The notes: generated from the sequence alone by a model not told the origin. DNA of 64,000 nucleotides from Planobispora rosea (GCF_014648175.1 NZ_BMQP01000002.1:186001-250000), one strand, 5' to 3'. Counted from the stretch's first letter, positions 34,764 through 44,687 are shown. Numbers and translations are program-made.

Positions 34764-35693
34764 TCAGCCCGGGAGCGTGTCCAGGTGGCGCAGGATGACG
34801 CCCTCCCGCAGCGCCCAGGGGCACAGCTCCAGCTCCTCGACCTGGAACAGGTCCATGGTGGCGTCGGCGACGATCGCCCCGGCGGGCAGCTGCCGCACCC
34901 GCCCCTCCGAGACCCCCGGCAGCCCCGAGCGCTCGGCGGCGCCCATCGCGGCGAGCCGCCCCGCCCACGCGGTCAGGTCGGCGTGCTGGATCGTCCGGCG
35001 GACGTTCGGCCCCTCGCCCGACGGCGCGGCTCCGGCGATCCGGGCCAGCTGCTTGAACGTCTTGGAGGTCGCCACCACGTGATCGGCCCGGCCGTATCGG
35101 GCGACGTCGCCCACCGAGCGGGCGATCTCCGCCCGGACGTGCTTGCGCAGCGCCCGTACCTCGTCGGCCGGGGGCGGGTCGGCGGTGAACCAGCCCCGGG
35201 TCAGCCGGCCCGCGCCCAGCGGCAGTGAGACCGCCACATCCGGGTCCTCGTCGATGCCCGAGGCGATCTCCAGCGAACCCCCGCCGATGTCGAGCACCAG
35301 CAACCGCCCCGACGACCAGCCGAACCACCGCCGCACGGCCAGGAACGTCAGCTTCGCCTCGTCCTGTCCGGAGAGCACCCGGATGTCCACGCGGGTCTCG
35401 TTCTTGATCCGCGCGAGCACCTCCTCTCCGTTGACGGCCTCCCGCACCGCGGAGGTGGCGAAGGCCATGAGATCTTCCACTCCCTTGTCCTCGGCGATCC
35501 GCAGCGCCTCCTCGACGCACTCCCGCAACCGCGCGGCCCCGTACGCGGAGAGCCGGTCACCGTCCTCCATGTGCTCGGAGAGCCTCAGCTCGTCCTTGTG
35601 CGAGTAGGCCGGCAACGGCCGCGCCCCCCGGTGGGCGTCCATCACCAGCAGGTGAACCGTGTTGGAACCGATGTCGAGAACGCCCAGTCGCAT
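34764..35693 (-). CDS. Ppx/GppA family exopolyphosphatase
   Basis: 309 residues, the short single-unit form (no HD domain). Nucleotide/phosphate-binding motifs of the actin-like fold are [14 protein letters not shown] (N-terminus), [13 protein letters not shown] and [15 protein letters not shown]. The family releases phosphate from polyphosphate or from pppGpp. The single copy here cannot be assigned to one activity. ATG 35693 begins directly at the family N-terminus. Confidence 0.92.
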   Translation of the reverse strand: MRLGVLDIGSNTVHLLVMDAHRGARPLPAYSHKDELRLSEHMEDGDRLSAYGAARLRECVEEALRIAEDKGVEDLMAFATSAVREAVNGEEVLARIKNETRVDIRVLSGQDEAKLTFLAVRRWFGWSSGRLLVLDIGGGSLEIASGIDEDPDVAVSLPLGAGRLTRGWFTADPPPADEVRALRKHVRAEIARSVGDVARYGRADHVVATSKTFKQLARIAGAAPSGEGPNVRRTIQHADLTAWAGRLAAMGAAERSGLPGVSEGRVRQLPAGAIVADATMDLFQVEELELCPWALREGVILRHLDTLPG

Positions 35694-36165
35694 GGATCGA
35701 AGTTACTACTCCTGCGGAGCCGATCCTCCCCGGGCACGGCACCGGGTACGGCGGGGCGCCGCGCGGACGTGACCGGGTCCTCATCGGCGGGGACCGATAT
35801 TCCCCTCGGGAGGCCGACAGAGCCGACCGGCCGTTACCGACAGTCGTCGTTCCACGAGCAACGGTCACCGAGATGTCGCCGACCGCATCGAACCCGGTGG
35901 GGTAAGCCTGTTGTCACCTTCGGGTAGCAGGGGTGAGAAGAAAGAGCAGCTCAGAACGGCATTCCGGCTGTCGAGCCGGTCACGGTGAACTCCAGGCGGC
36001 ACCGGCCGGAATCCCGGCGCGAGCTGGGGGCGGGCGGGCGTTCCCGCGCCCGCCGCACTACCGGCGGTGACGGCAGCGGCCGGGACCGATTTCGCGTTTT
36101 CGGGTTTTCCTCATGGATGACTGGTTACCGACTTGGGACGAACCACAGAGGAAGGGAGAAACAAC
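35694..36165. other. Intergenic region without a gene (472 bases)
   Basis: Divergent gap between Ppx/GppA and the PRC-barrel gene. I see no coding potential with good codon usage and no strong palindrome. A GTTT-N15-GGTTAC stretch near 36103-36127 loosely resembles a sigma-B promoter (two mismatches) ahead of the PRC-barrel gene; this is weak. Confidence 0.5.
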
Positions 36166-36969
36166 GTGATCACCCAGAACCAGGTTCGAACCGTTATCAA
36201 CCAGGATGTATACGACATCAGCGGCGAGAAGATCGGCGAGGTCAAGCACGTCTACCTCGACGAGGCCACCGGCCGGCCCGAGTGGTTGTGCGTCAAGACC
36301 GGCCTGTTCGGCACCAAGGAGACCCTCGTGCCGGCCCGGGCCGCCGACGTGGTCGCCGACCACGTCGAGGTGGGCTACTCCAAGGACCGCGTCAAGGACG
36401 CCCCCGGCGTCGATGTGGAGGCCGACGGCTACCTGTCGCCCGACGAGGAGCGCGAGCTGTACCGCTACTACGACATCGACTGGGACGCCTCCTGGCACCA
36501 GGCCAACCAGCCCGGCGGGGCGGAGGGGCAGGCCGGGTGGGCCCACACCGGCGGCCGGAGCGAGCGTGAGCGGCTGGGCCGTACCGACGGGGCCATGACC
36601 CGCTCCGAGGAGCAGCTGCAGGTCGGCACCGAGACCCACCGGGCGGGGAAGGCGCGGCTGCGCAAGTACGTGGTCACCGAGCAGCAGCAGGTGAGCGTCC
36701 CGGTCAGCCACGAAGAGGTGCGCATCGAGCGCGAGCCGATCACCGAGGCCAACCGGGACGCGGCGCTGTCGGGCCCGGACATCAGCGAGGCCGAGTACGA
36801 GGTGACCCTGCACGCCGAGCGCCCGGTGGTGGACAAGCAGACCGTCCCGGTCGAGCGCATCCGTCTGGGCAAGGAGACGGTCACCGACCAGGAGACCGTC
36901 TCGGGCCAGGTCCGCAAGGAGCACGTCGAGGTCGAAGGCGACACCGACGACTACGGCCGCAGGTTCTGA
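36166..36969 (+). CDS. PRC-barrel and DUF2382 (YsnF/AvaK) domain stress protein
   Basis: 267 residues. The N-terminal PRC-barrel (about 10-85: VYDISGEKIGEVKHVYLDEATGRPEWLCVKTGLFGTKETLVP) is joined by an acidic linker to a C-terminal DUF2382 domain (about 150-262: RLRKYVVTEQQQVSVPVSHEEVRIEREP...VTDQETVSGQVRKEHVEVEGD). This pairing is typical of general-stress-induced proteins in actinobacteria. GTG 36166 has GGGAG eight bases upstream. A strong terminator follows at 36987-37021. Confidence 0.92.
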   Translation: MITQNQVRTVINQDVYDISGEKIGEVKHVYLDEATGRPEWLCVKTGLFGTKETLVPARAADVVADHVEVGYSKDRVKDAPGVDVEADGYLSPDEERELYRYYDIDWDASWHQANQPGGAEGQAGWAHTGGRSERERLGRTDGAMTRSEEQLQVGTETHRAGKARLRKYVVTEQQQVSVPVSHEEVRIEREPITEANRDAALSGPDISEAEYEVTLHAERPVVDKQTVPVERIRLGKETVTDQETVSGQVRKEHVEVEGDTDDYGRRF

Positions 36970-36986
36970 CCGGCCGGCTCCTCACA

Positions 36987-37021
36987 GGTCCCGTCGCCCC
37001 GATCACCGGGGCGGCGGGACC
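36987..37021 (+). terminator. Rho-independent terminator after the PRC-barrel gene
   Basis: A 15-base stem (GGTCCCGTCGCCCCG with one G-T pair to CGGGGCGGCGGGACC), a five-base loop and a T-rich run TTTCCTGTT. It lies 17 bases after the stop codon. Confidence 0.85.
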
Positions 37022-37106
37022 TTTCCTGTTCGCCGTACCGGCACCGCACGGAGCCGAGCCCGCACCGTCGTATGGCGGCTCAGCGGTCGATGTCCGGATG
37101 CGACCG

Positions 37107-37472
37107 TCACATCCCCTCCCGGAGCTCGTCGAGGTGGCGTTCGACCCAGGAGCGCAGCGCCCCCAAGGGCTCGGCGACCCCGCGTCCCAGCTCCGTCAGC
37201 TCGTACTCGACGTGCAGAGGGACGGCGGGATAGATCGTGCGGTCCACGAACCCGGCGTCCTCCAGACGGCGCAGCGTCTGGGTGAGCACCTTGGGGCTGA
37301 TGCCCTCCAGGCGGCGCTGCAGCGCTCCGAAGCGCTGCGGGCCCTCCTCCAGCACCCCGATCGCCAGGGCCGTCCACTTGTTGGCCAGCAGGTCCAGCAC
37401 CCCCCGGCACGGGCACTGCGCCGCGTAGACGTCGTGCTTGTCGTGCCGTCCCGTGGCGCAGGTCGTGGACAT
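37107..37472 (-). CDS. HxlR-family transcriptional regulator
   Basis: 121 residues. The winged-helix core CPCRGVLDLLANKWTALAIGVLEEGPQRFGALQRRLEGISPKVLTQTLRRLEDAGFVDRTIYPAVPLHVEYELTELG is complete. Cys residues at the N-terminus (C5, C20, C22) could act as redox or electrophile sensors, as in YodB/HypR (inference). It is divergent from a zinc-less alcohol dehydrogenase-like gene with two overlapping inverted repeats between them, so it is the probable repressor of that gene. Confidence 0.92.
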   Translation of the reverse strand: MSTTCATGRHDKHDVYAAQCPCRGVLDLLANKWTALAIGVLEEGPQRFGALQRRLEGISPKVLTQTLRRLEDAGFVDRTIYPAVPLHVEYELTELGRGVAEPLGALRSWVERHLDELREGM

Positions 37473-37499
37473 GGGAGATCCTTCCCGCCGTGAGCTCTT

Positions 37500-37539
37500 T
37501 ACTTTCCAAAAGGAAGTAGTATCCCTTGCTGGTTACTAC
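37500..37539. promoter_or_regulatory. HxlR operator candidates (two overlapping inverted repeats)
   Basis: TACTT...AAGTA at 37500-37518 (nine-base centre TCCAAAAGG, itself near-symmetric) and GTAGTA...TACTAC at 37516-37539 share three bases. Both contain the TACT/AGTA half-site seen in HxlR-family operators. They lie between the divergent regulator (start 37472) and oxidoreductase (start 37593). Confidence 0.6.
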
Positions 37540-37592
37540 ATCCCTGACGATAGCGTGCTCCCGTCCTGATCCGAACCGGCGAGGAGACATCG

Positions 37593-38552
37593 ATGACACT
37601 CATGCGCGCGATCAGCCAAGACGCCTTCGGCGGGCCCGAGGTCCTGCGCCCCACCCGGCTGCCCCGGCCCGGACCGCTCCCCACCGAGGTCCTGGTCCGC
37701 GTCGTCTCGGCCGGGATCAACCCGGTCGACCACAAGACCCGCGGCGGGGGCGGCATGGCCGGGGTGCTCGGAGACCCCCCGTTCGTCCTGGGCTGGGACG
37801 TCTCCGGGGTGGTCGAGGAGGCCGGTTTCGGCGTGCACACCCTGAGGCCGGGCGACGAGGTGTACGGCATGCCGTGGTTCCCCCGCCCGGCGGGAGGCTA
37901 CGCCGAGTACGTCACCGCGCCCTCCCGGCAGTTCGCCCGCAAGCCCCGCTCGCTGGGGCACGACGAGGCGGCGGCCGTACCGCTGGCCGCGCTCACCGCC
38001 TGGCAGGCCCTGGTGGACGCCGCCGCCGTACGGCCCGGCCGGCGGGTGCTCGTCCACGCCGCGGCGGGAGGCGTCGGGCACTTCGCCGTCCAGTTCGCCA
38101 AGTACCTGGGGGCGCATGTGACCGGCACCGCGCGCGCGGGCAACCACGCGTGGCTGTACGGGCTGGGCGCCGACGAGCTCGTCGACTACACCGCGACCCG
38201 TTTCGAGAAGGAGGTGGCCCCGGTGGACGTGGTCATCGACCTGGTCGGCGACGAGCACGACTCGACCAGCACCCGCTCACTGGACGTCCTGGCTCCCGGC
38301 GGCCTCCTCCTCGCGATCCCGTCCGGGGTCTCCCCCGAGCTGCTCCGGCGGGCGGAGGAGCGCGGCGTGCGCGCCGCCCCGTTCCTCGTCGAACCGGACG
38401 GCCCCGCGCTGGCCCGCATCGCCCGGCTGATCGACGACGGCCACGTCAGGGTCGAGGTCGAGGAGGTGTTCCCCCTGGATCGGGCCGCCGAGGCGCACGA
38501 GCGCCTCGCGCGGGGCCGTACCCGCGGCAAGCTCGTGCTGCGCGTCGGCTGA
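37593..38552 (+). CDS. NADPH-dependent quinone oxidoreductase-like MDR protein
   Basis: 319 residues of the medium-chain dehydrogenase/reductase family without catalytic zinc ligands. GroES-like start (GGPEVLRPTRLPRPGPLPTEVLVRV, SAGINPVDHKTRGG), Rossmann motif HAAAGGVGHFAVQ at about 156-168, ending FPLDRAAEAHERLARGRTRGKLVLRV. It probably reduces quinones or enones with NADPH, matching control by an HxlR redox/electrophile-type repressor. ATG 37593 has GAGGAG eight bases upstream. Confidence 0.9.
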   Translation: MTLMRAISQDAFGGPEVLRPTRLPRPGPLPTEVLVRVVSAGINPVDHKTRGGGGMAGVLGDPPFVLGWDVSGVVEEAGFGVHTLRPGDEVYGMPWFPRPAGGYAEYVTAPSRQFARKPRSLGHDEAAAVPLAALTAWQALVDAAAVRPGRRVLVHAAAGGVGHFAVQFAKYLGAHVTGTARAGNHAWLYGLGADELVDYTATRFEKEVAPVDVVIDLVGDEHDSTSTRSLDVLAPGGLLLAIPSGVSPELLRRAEERGVRAAPFLVEPDGPALARIARLIDDGHVRVEVEEVFPLDRAAEAHERLARGRTRGKLVLRVG

Positions 38553-38564
38553 ACCGGCGCCCGG

Positions 38565-39521
38565 TCAGCGCACCACCAGCAGGGTCTTGCCGACGGTGGC
38601 CCGCGACTGGATGGCGGCGTGCGCGTCGGCCGCCCGCTCCAGCGGGAAACGCTGCCCGATCACCGGCCGGAGCCGCCCGGCCACGGCCTCGGCCAGCGCG
38701 CTCTCGGTGAACGCGCGCAGCTCCTCCGGGCCGAACTGGGGCCGTACCAGCCTCACCCCGCGCTCGGCGGCGGCCTCCTCCGGCACGTTCACCCACGAGC
38801 CGCCGGCCAGGCCGTAGCTGAGCATCCGCCCGCCCCGGCCGAGCAGTTCGAACGCCGAGCGCCCGATGTCGCCGCCGACCCCGTCGAAGACGACGTCCAG
38901 CCCACCGGCGGCCTGGCGCACCTGCTCGGCCCAGCCGGGTTCCCGGTAGTCGACCGTCACGTCGGCGCCCAGGTCCCGGGCCAGTTCCAGTTTGCGCGGG
39001 CCGCCGGCCGCGGCGACGACCTTCGCCCCGGCGGCGCGGGCCAGCTGGACCAGCAGGGTGCCCACCCCGCCCGCCGCCGCCTCGACCAGCACGCGTTCCC
39101 CGGGGCGCACTCCGGCCGCCCGGAGCATCATGGTCGCGGTACGGCCGTCGGCCAGCAGCGCCACCGCGGCGTCGAGCTCCAGCCCGTCCGGGACCTCGAT
39201 CAGCCCGGTGGCGTCCACCGCGGCCCGCTCGGCGTAGCCGCCCGACCCGCCGGTGGAGCCGATCACTCGCCTGCCCACCAGGTCCTCCCCCGCCCCGGGG
39301 CCCACCGCCGTGACGACGCCGCCGACGCCGTTGCCCGGGATGACCGGGAGCTCGGCCTTGAACGGCCCGAAGCCCCCGGCCCGGAACTGCGTCTCCACGA
39401 ACGTGATGTTGGCGAACGCCACCTCGACCAGCGCCTGCCCCGGCCCGGCCACCGGCTCCGGGGCCTCCCCCGCGACCAGCACCTCCGGCCCGCCGAACTC
39501 CTTCAACCACACCGCGCGCAT
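38565..39521 (-). CDS. Zinc-type/quinone oxidoreductase MDR protein
   Basis: 318 residues, also zinc-less MDR. GroES domain (FGGPEVLVAGEAPEPVAGPGQALVEV, NGVGGVVTAVG), Rossmann motif VEAAAGGVGTLLVQ, ending FPLERAADAHAAIQSRATVGKTLLVV. It is only about 30 percent similar by eye to the neighbouring oxidoreductase, so it is not a recent duplicate. ATG 39521 is chosen over 39536 because GGGGAG lies seven bases upstream. A promoter with MerR-family geometry lies just upstream, suggesting redox or drug-induced expression. Confidence 0.9.
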   Translation of the reverse strand: MRAVWLKEFGGPEVLVAGEAPEPVAGPGQALVEVAFANITFVETQFRAGGFGPFKAELPVIPGNGVGGVVTAVGPGAGEDLVGRRVIGSTGGSGGYAERAAVDATGLIEVPDGLELDAAVALLADGRTATMMLRAAGVRPGERVLVEAAAGGVGTLLVQLARAAGAKVVAAAGGPRKLELARDLGADVTVDYREPGWAEQVRQAAGGLDVVFDGVGGDIGRSAFELLGRGGRMLSYGLAGGSWVNVPEEAAAERGVRLVRPQFGPEELRAFTESALAEAVAGRLRPVIGQRFPLERAADAHAAIQSRATVGKTLLVVR

Positions 39522-39556
39522 CAGATCACTCCCCATCGGTCCGACTGCCGATAGCG

Positions 39557-39587
39557 ATCCTGTGACCTCAACCGCGCTTGAGGTCAA
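39557..39587 (-). promoter_or_regulatory. MerR/SoxR-geometry promoter with palindrome in a 19-bp spacer
   Basis: On the minus strand -35 TTGACC (39587-39582), a 19-base spacer and -10 CAGGAT (39562-39557). The spacer region carries the exact inverted repeat TGACCTCAA-N6-TTGAGGTCA (39563-39586 on the plus strand), whose CCTCAA/TTGAGG arms match the known SoxR box pattern. A 19-base spacer with a centred palindrome is the hallmark of MerR-family activated promoters. No merR/soxR gene is adjacent. Confidence 0.7.
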
Positions 39588-39810
39588 CTCCGACGGCCAG
39601 CTGGAGAACCCGCCCGCACAGCACGACCATGACCCACGCAGAAGCCCCCACCCCGGACCCGCCCGGCCCGGACCCGCCCAGTCCGAGTCGCGCGCCGTAC
39701 GGGCGGCGCCGGATCACGCCGCCCCGCGACTCGCCGTACCGGCGCCGGGCCTTGCTCTGGTGCGCGCCGTACCGGCGCAAACCGCACCGTACCGACGGCC
39801 CCGTACGTGG

Positions 39811-41307
39811 TCAGAACCCCTGGGCCAGACGGTAGTAGGCCTGGTTCCAGCGGATCTCCTTGGTGAACCGGCGGATCTCGGTGTCGGCGTCGATGACCAG
39901 CAGCTCGACGCCGAGCATGTCCGCGAAGTCGGCCAGTTCCTCCGTGCCCACGGCCGCCGACAGCACGGTGTGGTGCGGCGCTCCGGCCGTCAGCCAGGCC
40001 TCGGCGGAGGTGCGCATGTCGGGGCGGGGCCGCCAGACGGCGCGGGCCACCGGCAGGTTGGGCAGCGGCTCGGCGGGGTTCACGACGTCGATCTCGTTGG
40101 CGACCAGCCGGAACCGCTCGCCCATGTCGGCCAGGCCGACCACCACGGCGGGGCCGGGCTGGGCGTCGAAGACGAGCCGGACCGGGTCCTCCCGGCCGCC
40201 GATGCTCAGCGGGTGGATCTCGCAGGAGGGGGTGCCGGAGGCGATGGTCGGGCAGACCTCCAGCATGTGCGCGCCGAGGATGAGCTCTTGGCCGGGCACC
40301 AGGTGGTAGGTGTAGTCCTCCATGAACGACGTCCCGCCGTCCAGCCCGGCGGACATCACCTTCAGCGTGCGCAGCAGCACCGAGGTCTTCCAGTCGCCCT
40401 CGCCGCCGAAGCCGTACCCGTCGGCCATCAGCCGCTGCACGGCCAGGCCGGGGAGCTGGCGCAGGCCGCCGAGGTCCTCGAAGTTCGTGGTGAACGCGCC
40501 GAAGCCGCCGGTCTCCAGGAAGCCGCGCAGGCCGAGCTCGATCCGGGCGGCGTAGCGCAGCGAGTCGTGCCGGTCCCCGCCGACGCGCAGCTCGGGCGCC
40601 ACCGCGTAGGTGTCCTCGTACTCCTTGACGAGGGCGTCCACCTCGGCGTCCGAGGCGGCGTCGACGGCGGCCACCAGGTCGTTGACCCCGTAGGTGTTGA
40701 CCGAGACCCCGAAGCGCAGCTGCGCCTCGACCTTGTCGCCCTCGGTGACGGCCACGTCGCGCATGTTGTCGCCGAACCGGGCCAGCTTCAGCGAGCCGAC
40801 CTCGGCGCGCCCGGCCGCGGCGCGGGCCCACGCGCCGATCCGCGCCGCCACCGACGGGTCGCTCACGTGCCCGGCGACGGTCTTGCGGGGCACGCCGAGC
40901 CTGGACTGGATGTAACCGAACTCCCGGTCGCCGTGGGCGGCCTGGTTCAGGTTCATGAAGTCCATGTCGATGGAGGACCAGGGCAGTTCCAGGTTCGCCT
41001 GGGTGTGCAGGTGCAGCAGCGGGGTGCGCAGCGCGTCGAGGCCGGCGATCCACATCTTGGCCGGGGAGAAGGTGTGCATCCACGCGATCACTCCGACGCA
41101 CGCGTCCGAGGCGTTCGCCTCCAGGCAGACCCTCCGGATCGCCGCGGCGTCGGTGAGCACCGGCTTCCACACCACGGGGAACGGCAGCGCCCCGTTCAGT
41201 TCCTCGGCGATCCGCCGGGACTGCTCGGCCACCTGGCGAAGCGTGTCCTCGCCGTACAGTCCCTGGCTCCCGGTCAGGAACCAGATCTCGCGCTCTTGAC
41301 GGGTCAC
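39811..41307 (-). CDS. araA: L-arabinose isomerase
   Basis: 498 residues, full length. Converts L-arabinose to L-ribulose with a divalent metal (Mn). The start [20 protein letters not shown] is the family signature, with [19 protein letters not shown] and the catalytic Glu/His region [15 protein letters not shown]...[10 protein letters not shown]...[11 protein letters not shown], ending with [13 protein letters not shown]. The GTG at 41307 overlaps the araD stop (GTGA) and has GAGGAG upstream. Last gene of the araBDA segment; the 290-base gap after it holds three GTAC-centred repeats and a MerR-type promoter. Confidence 0.97.
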   Translation of the reverse strand: MTRQEREIWFLTGSQGLYGEDTLRQVAEQSRRIAEELNGALPFPVVWKPVLTDAAAIRRVCLEANASDACVGVIAWMHTFSPAKMWIAGLDALRTPLLHLHTQANLELPWSSIDMDFMNLNQAAHGDREFGYIQSRLGVPRKTVAGHVSDPSVAARIGAWARAAAGRAEVGSLKLARFGDNMRDVAVTEGDKVEAQLRFGVSVNTYGVNDLVAAVDAASDAEVDALVKEYEDTYAVAPELRVGGDRHDSLRYAARIELGLRGFLETGGFGAFTTNFEDLGGLRQLPGLAVQRLMADGYGFGGEGDWKTSVLLRTLKVMSAGLDGGTSFMEDYTYHLVPGQELILGAHMLEVCPTIASGTPSCEIHPLSIGGREDPVRLVFDAQPGPAVVVGLADMGERFRLVANEIDVVNPAEPLPNLPVARAVWRPRPDMRTSAEAWLTAGAPHHTVLSAAVGTEELADFADMLGVELLVIDADTEIRRFTKEIRWNQAYYRLAQGF

Positions 41308-41972
41308 CGGGAACTCCTCTGTCCGTAGACGTTCTGGTAGCGGTCGTACAGGCTGTCGATGTCGGCCTGCGCGATGGGCAGCGGCGTGCCGAGCTGCCGG
41401 GAGATGTGCACCGTACGGGCGACGTCCTCGCACATCACGGCGGCCTTGACCGCCGCCTTGGCGGAGGCGCCGATGCTGAAGACACCGTGGTTCTGCATCA
41501 GGACCGCCGGGGACCGGTGACCCTCCAGGGTCGCGACGATGCCCTTGCCGATGTCGTCGCCGCCGATCAGCGCGAACGGCCCGACCGGGATCTCGCCGCC
41601 GAACTCGTCGGCCATGGCGGTGAGCACGCAGGGGATCGCCTCGCCGCGCGCCGCCCAGGCCGAGGCGTAGGTGGAGTGGGTGTGCACGACGCCGCCGACG
41701 TGCGGCATGGCCCGGTAGACGTAGGCGTGGGCGGCGGTGTCGCTGGAGGGGGCGTAGTCGCCCTCGACCAGGTTGCCGTCCAGGTCGCACACGACGATCG
41801 ACTCGGGGGTCAGGTCGTCGTAGGAGACGCCGCTCGGCTTGATCACGAACAGGTCCTCGCCCGGTACCCGGCCCGAGACGTTGCCCGCGGTCCAGGCGAC
41901 GAGGTCGTAGCGGACCAGCTCGGCGTGGAGCGCGCAGACGGTCTCCTTCAGTTCCCGCACACGAGAGTTCAT
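41304..41972 (-). CDS. araD: L-ribulose-5-phosphate 4-epimerase
   Basis: 222 residues. A class II aldolase-fold epimerase that turns L-ribulose 5-phosphate into D-xylulose 5-phosphate, using zinc. The motif TAGNVSGRV, phosphate/zinc-binding region [23 protein letters not shown] (zinc His pair) and NHGVFSIG are all present. ATG 41972 overlaps the araB stop (ATGA) and its stop overlaps the araA start, so translation of the three enzymes is coupled. Confidence 0.96.
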   Translation of the reverse strand: MNSRVRELKETVCALHAELVRYDLVAWTAGNVSGRVPGEDLFVIKPSGVSYDDLTPESIVVCDLDGNLVEGDYAPSSDTAAHAYVYRAMPHVGGVVHTHSTYASAWAARGEAIPCVLTAMADEFGGEIPVGPFALIGGDDIGKGIVATLEGHRSPAVLMQNHGVFSIGASAKAAVKAAVMCEDVARTVHISRQLGTPLPIAQADIDSLYDRYQNVYGQRSSR

Positions 41973-43642
41973 GCGGTCACCTCGTTCCGCAGGGCACGCA
42001 GGCGGTGCAGAACGTCGTTGCCATCGGGGTGCTCTCCTCGTCCGAAGTGGTCGTGCAGGCGGCGGTACTCGGCGTACAGCCGGTCGTAGGCGTCGGCGCG
42101 CCCGGCGTCGGGCACGTAGGCGGCCTCGGTGCGCTTGCCCATGGCCGCGGCGGCCTCCCCGATGCCCGGGTAGGCCCCGGCGGCGACGGCCGCGTGGATC
42201 GCCGAGCCGAGCGCCGGGCCCTGGTCGGAGCCGATCACCGAGATGGGGCGGCGCAGCACGTCGGCGTAGACCTGCATGAGGAAGCGGTTCTTCAGCAGGC
42301 CGCCGGCGGCGACGAACTCCTCCACCCGCACCCCGGCGTCCTCGAACGTCTCGACGATCATCCGGGCGCCGAAGGCGGTGGCCTCGATGAGCGCCCGGTA
42401 GGTGTGCTCGGGCCGGGTGGCGAGGGTCTGGCCGACGATCACGGCGGACAGGTCGTGGTCGACCAGGACCGACCGGTTGCCGTTGTGCCAGTCGAGCGCG
42501 ACCAGGCCGTGCTCGCCGACCTTCTGCGCGGCGGCCAGCTCGGTGAGGTGCTCGTGCACGCTGCGGCCGAGCCGCGCGGCCTCGCGCTCGTAGGAGGCCG
42601 GCACGCAGGTGTCGACGAACCAGCCGAAGATGTCGCCGACGCCGGACTGGCCGGCCTCGTAGCCCCACAGTCCCGGCACGATGCCGTCGCGTACCACGCC
42701 GCACATGCCCGGCACCTCGGCGAGGGCGTCGGAGGACATGACGTGGCAGGTGGAGGTGCCCATGATGGCGACCATCTGGCCGGGCCGCACGGCGTCGGCG
42801 GCGGCCGCGGTGACGTGGGCGTCGACGTTGCCGACCGCGATCGCGATGCCCTCGGGGAGCTTGGTCCACTCGGCGGCCTCGGCCGTCAGGCGGCCCGCCA
42901 GGCCGCCGAGTGGAGCCAGTTCCCGGCCGAGCTTGCCGGTGAAACCGGCGAAGGCGGGATTGAGCTCGGCCAGGAAGTCATCGGAGGGGTAGGCGCCGTC
43001 CTGGTGGATGCCCTTGTATCCGGCGGTGCAGGTGTTGCGGGTCTCCACGCCGGTGAGCTGCCAGATGATCCAGTCGGCGGCCTCGATCCAGCGCTCGGCG
43101 CGGCCGTAGACCTCCGGGTCCTCCTCCAGCACCTGCAGTCCCTTGGCGAACTGCCACTCGGAGGAGATCTTCCCGCCGTAGCGCGGGAGCCAGCTCTCGC
43201 CCCGCCGTCCGGCCAGGGCGTTGATCCGGTCGGCGTGCGGCTGCGCGGAGTGGTGCTTCCAGAGCTTGGGCCAGGCGTGGGGCCGGTCCGCCAGTCCCTC
43301 GACCTCGCACAGGGGCGTGCCGTCGGCGGTGGCGGGCAGCACGGTGCAGGCGGTGAAGTCGGTGCCCAGGCCGATGACCTGCGACGGGGAGACGCCGGAG
43401 GCGGCCACCGCCTCGGGCACCGCGGTGCGCAGCACCTCGCGCCAGTCCTGCGGTGACTGCAGCGCCCAGTCGGGTCCCAGTTTCACGTCGGTGCCGGGCA
43501 GCCGGTCCTCGATCACGCGGTTGGCGTACTCGTGTACGGCGCTGCCGACCTCGGCGCCGTCGGAGACGCGGACCACGACGGCGCGGCCCGACAGTGTGCC
43601 GAAGTCGACGCCGATCACATAGTGATCGTTGTTAGCGTTCAC
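41969..43642 (-). CDS. araB: Ribulokinase
   Basis: 557 residues, FGGY-type sugar kinase that phosphorylates L-ribulose with ATP. N-terminal [16 protein letters not shown] (phosphate 1), [13 protein letters not shown], the substrate region [26 protein letters not shown] (phosphate 2) and the FGGY signature region [25 protein letters not shown]. The GTG at 43642 has GGGGAAG upstream. A LacI-like half-palindrome overlaps the start codon (43630-43643). It directly follows the ABC permeases. Confidence 0.97.
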   Translation of the reverse strand: MNANNDHYVIGVDFGTLSGRAVVVRVSDGAEVGSAVHEYANRVIEDRLPGTDVKLGPDWALQSPQDWREVLRTAVPEAVAASGVSPSQVIGLGTDFTACTVLPATADGTPLCEVEGLADRPHAWPKLWKHHSAQPHADRINALAGRRGESWLPRYGGKISSEWQFAKGLQVLEEDPEVYGRAERWIEAADWIIWQLTGVETRNTCTAGYKGIHQDGAYPSDDFLAELNPAFAGFTGKLGRELAPLGGLAGRLTAEAAEWTKLPEGIAIAVGNVDAHVTAAAADAVRPGQMVAIMGTSTCHVMSSDALAEVPGMCGVVRDGIVPGLWGYEAGQSGVGDIFGWFVDTCVPASYEREAARLGRSVHEHLTELAAAQKVGEHGLVALDWHNGNRSVLVDHDLSAVIVGQTLATRPEHTYRALIEATAFGARMIVETFEDAGVRVEEFVAAGGLLKNRFLMQVYADVLRRPISVIGSDQGPALGSAIHAAVAAGAYPGIGEAAAAMGKRTEAAYVPDAGRADAYDRLYAEYRRLHDHFGRGEHPDGNDVLHRLRALRNEVTA

Positions 43643-43643
43643 A
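43630..43643. promoter_or_regulatory. LacI-type operator, weaker copy, over the araB start
   Basis: TGTTAGCGTTCACA matches the core TGTTAGCGCTAACA of this locus at 12 of 14 positions. It covers the GTG start of araB, so a bound repressor could block an internal promoter or slow passage; it may equally be a chance match constrained by the coding sequence. Confidence 0.45.
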
Positions 43644-43691
43644 TTCTTCCCCGAATCAGAAGAGACATAGCGGACGACTCCAATTCCGGCG

Positions 43692-44687
43692 TCAGGACCG
43701 CCGCACCGAGATCAGGCGCTGCAGCAGGATGAAGACGAACAGCAGCAGACCGATGAAGATCCTGGTCCACCAGGGGCTGAGGGTCCCCTCGAAGCTGATG
43801 ATCGTCTGGATCAGGCCGAGGACGAGCACGCCGAGCACGGTCCCGAGCAGATAGCCCGACCCGCCGGTGAGCAAAGTGCCCCCGATGACGACCGCCGCGA
43901 TCGCGTCCAGCTCCATGCCGAGCGCGTTGAGGCCGTACCCGGAGAGCGTGTAGAGCGAGAACAGCACGCCGCCGAGCGCGGAGCAGAAGCCACTGATCGT
44001 GTAGACGGCGATCTTCGTCCGGGCCACGGGCAGGCCCATGAGAAGCGCCGACTGCTCGCTGCCCCCGATGGCATAGACATTCCGTCCCAACCGGGTGTAA
44101 TGCAGCATATACGCCGCAAAGAGGACTACCGCCAGGGCGATGACGACGCCCACCGAGAGGTGCATCTCGCCGGGCAGGCTGATCTGCGTCTGGGCGACGG
44201 CGGTGTAGGTCTCCTCGGTGATCGGGATCGAGTCGGTACCGATGACGTAGCACAGGCCGCGGGCCAGGAACATGCCCGCCAGCGTGACGATGAACGGCTG
44301 GATGTCGAAGTAGTGGATCACGCAGCCCATCGCGAGGCCGAGCGCCGAGCCGATGAGCAGCACCAGCGGGACCGTCGCCAGCGGTGACCAGCCGTGGTCC
44401 GTCATGAGGGTCGCCGTGACCATCGTGGAGAGCGCGACCACCGCACCGACCGACAGGTCGATGCCCCCGGTGAGGATCACGAAGGTCATGCCGACCGCCA
44501 GGACGAGCAGGAAGGCGTTGTCGATGAAGACGTTGAGTACGATCTGGCCGGAGGCGAACGCCTCGTAGCGCAGGCCGCCGACCGTGAACATGGCCACCAG
44601 CAGGCCCGCCGTCACCAGGACGGGGAGGTAGCGCTGCCGGCCGCGCAGCACCGCGGAACGGCCGGCGGTCAGGACGTCCGAGCTCAT
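43692..44687 (-). CDS. yjfF: Sugar ABC transporter permease (YjfF type)
   Basis: 331 residues, ten or so hydrophobic helices of the RbsC/AraH family. GMTFVILTGGIDLSVGAVVALSTMV, GMFLARGLCYVIGTDSIPI and LDAIAAVVIGGTLLTGGSGYLLGTVLGVL are visible. By position and pairing with the other permease it matches the YtfQRT-YjfF galactofuranose-type system. ATG 44687 overlaps the stop of the upstream permease gene (ATGA). Confidence 0.9.
   Translation of the reverse strand: MSSDVLTAGRSAVLRGRQRYLPVLVTAGLLVAMFTVGGLRYEAFASGQIVLNVFIDNAFLLVLAVGMTFVILTGGIDLSVGAVVALSTMVTATLMTDHGWSPLATVPLVLLIGSALGLAMGCVIHYFDIQPFIVTLAGMFLARGLCYVIGTDSIPITEETYTAVAQTQISLPGEMHLSVGVVIALAVVLFAAYMLHYTRLGRNVYAIGGSEQSALLMGLPVARTKIAVYTISGFCSALGGVLFSLYTLSGYGLNALGMELDAIAAVVIGGTLLTGGSGYLLGTVLGVLVLGLIQTIISFEGTLSPWWTRIFIGLLLFVFILLQRLISVRRS

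Noticed and set aside
37593-39521. Recent tandem duplication of the two oxidoreductases
   Set aside because: They are on opposite strands and share only family-level motifs; their promoters and regulators differ.
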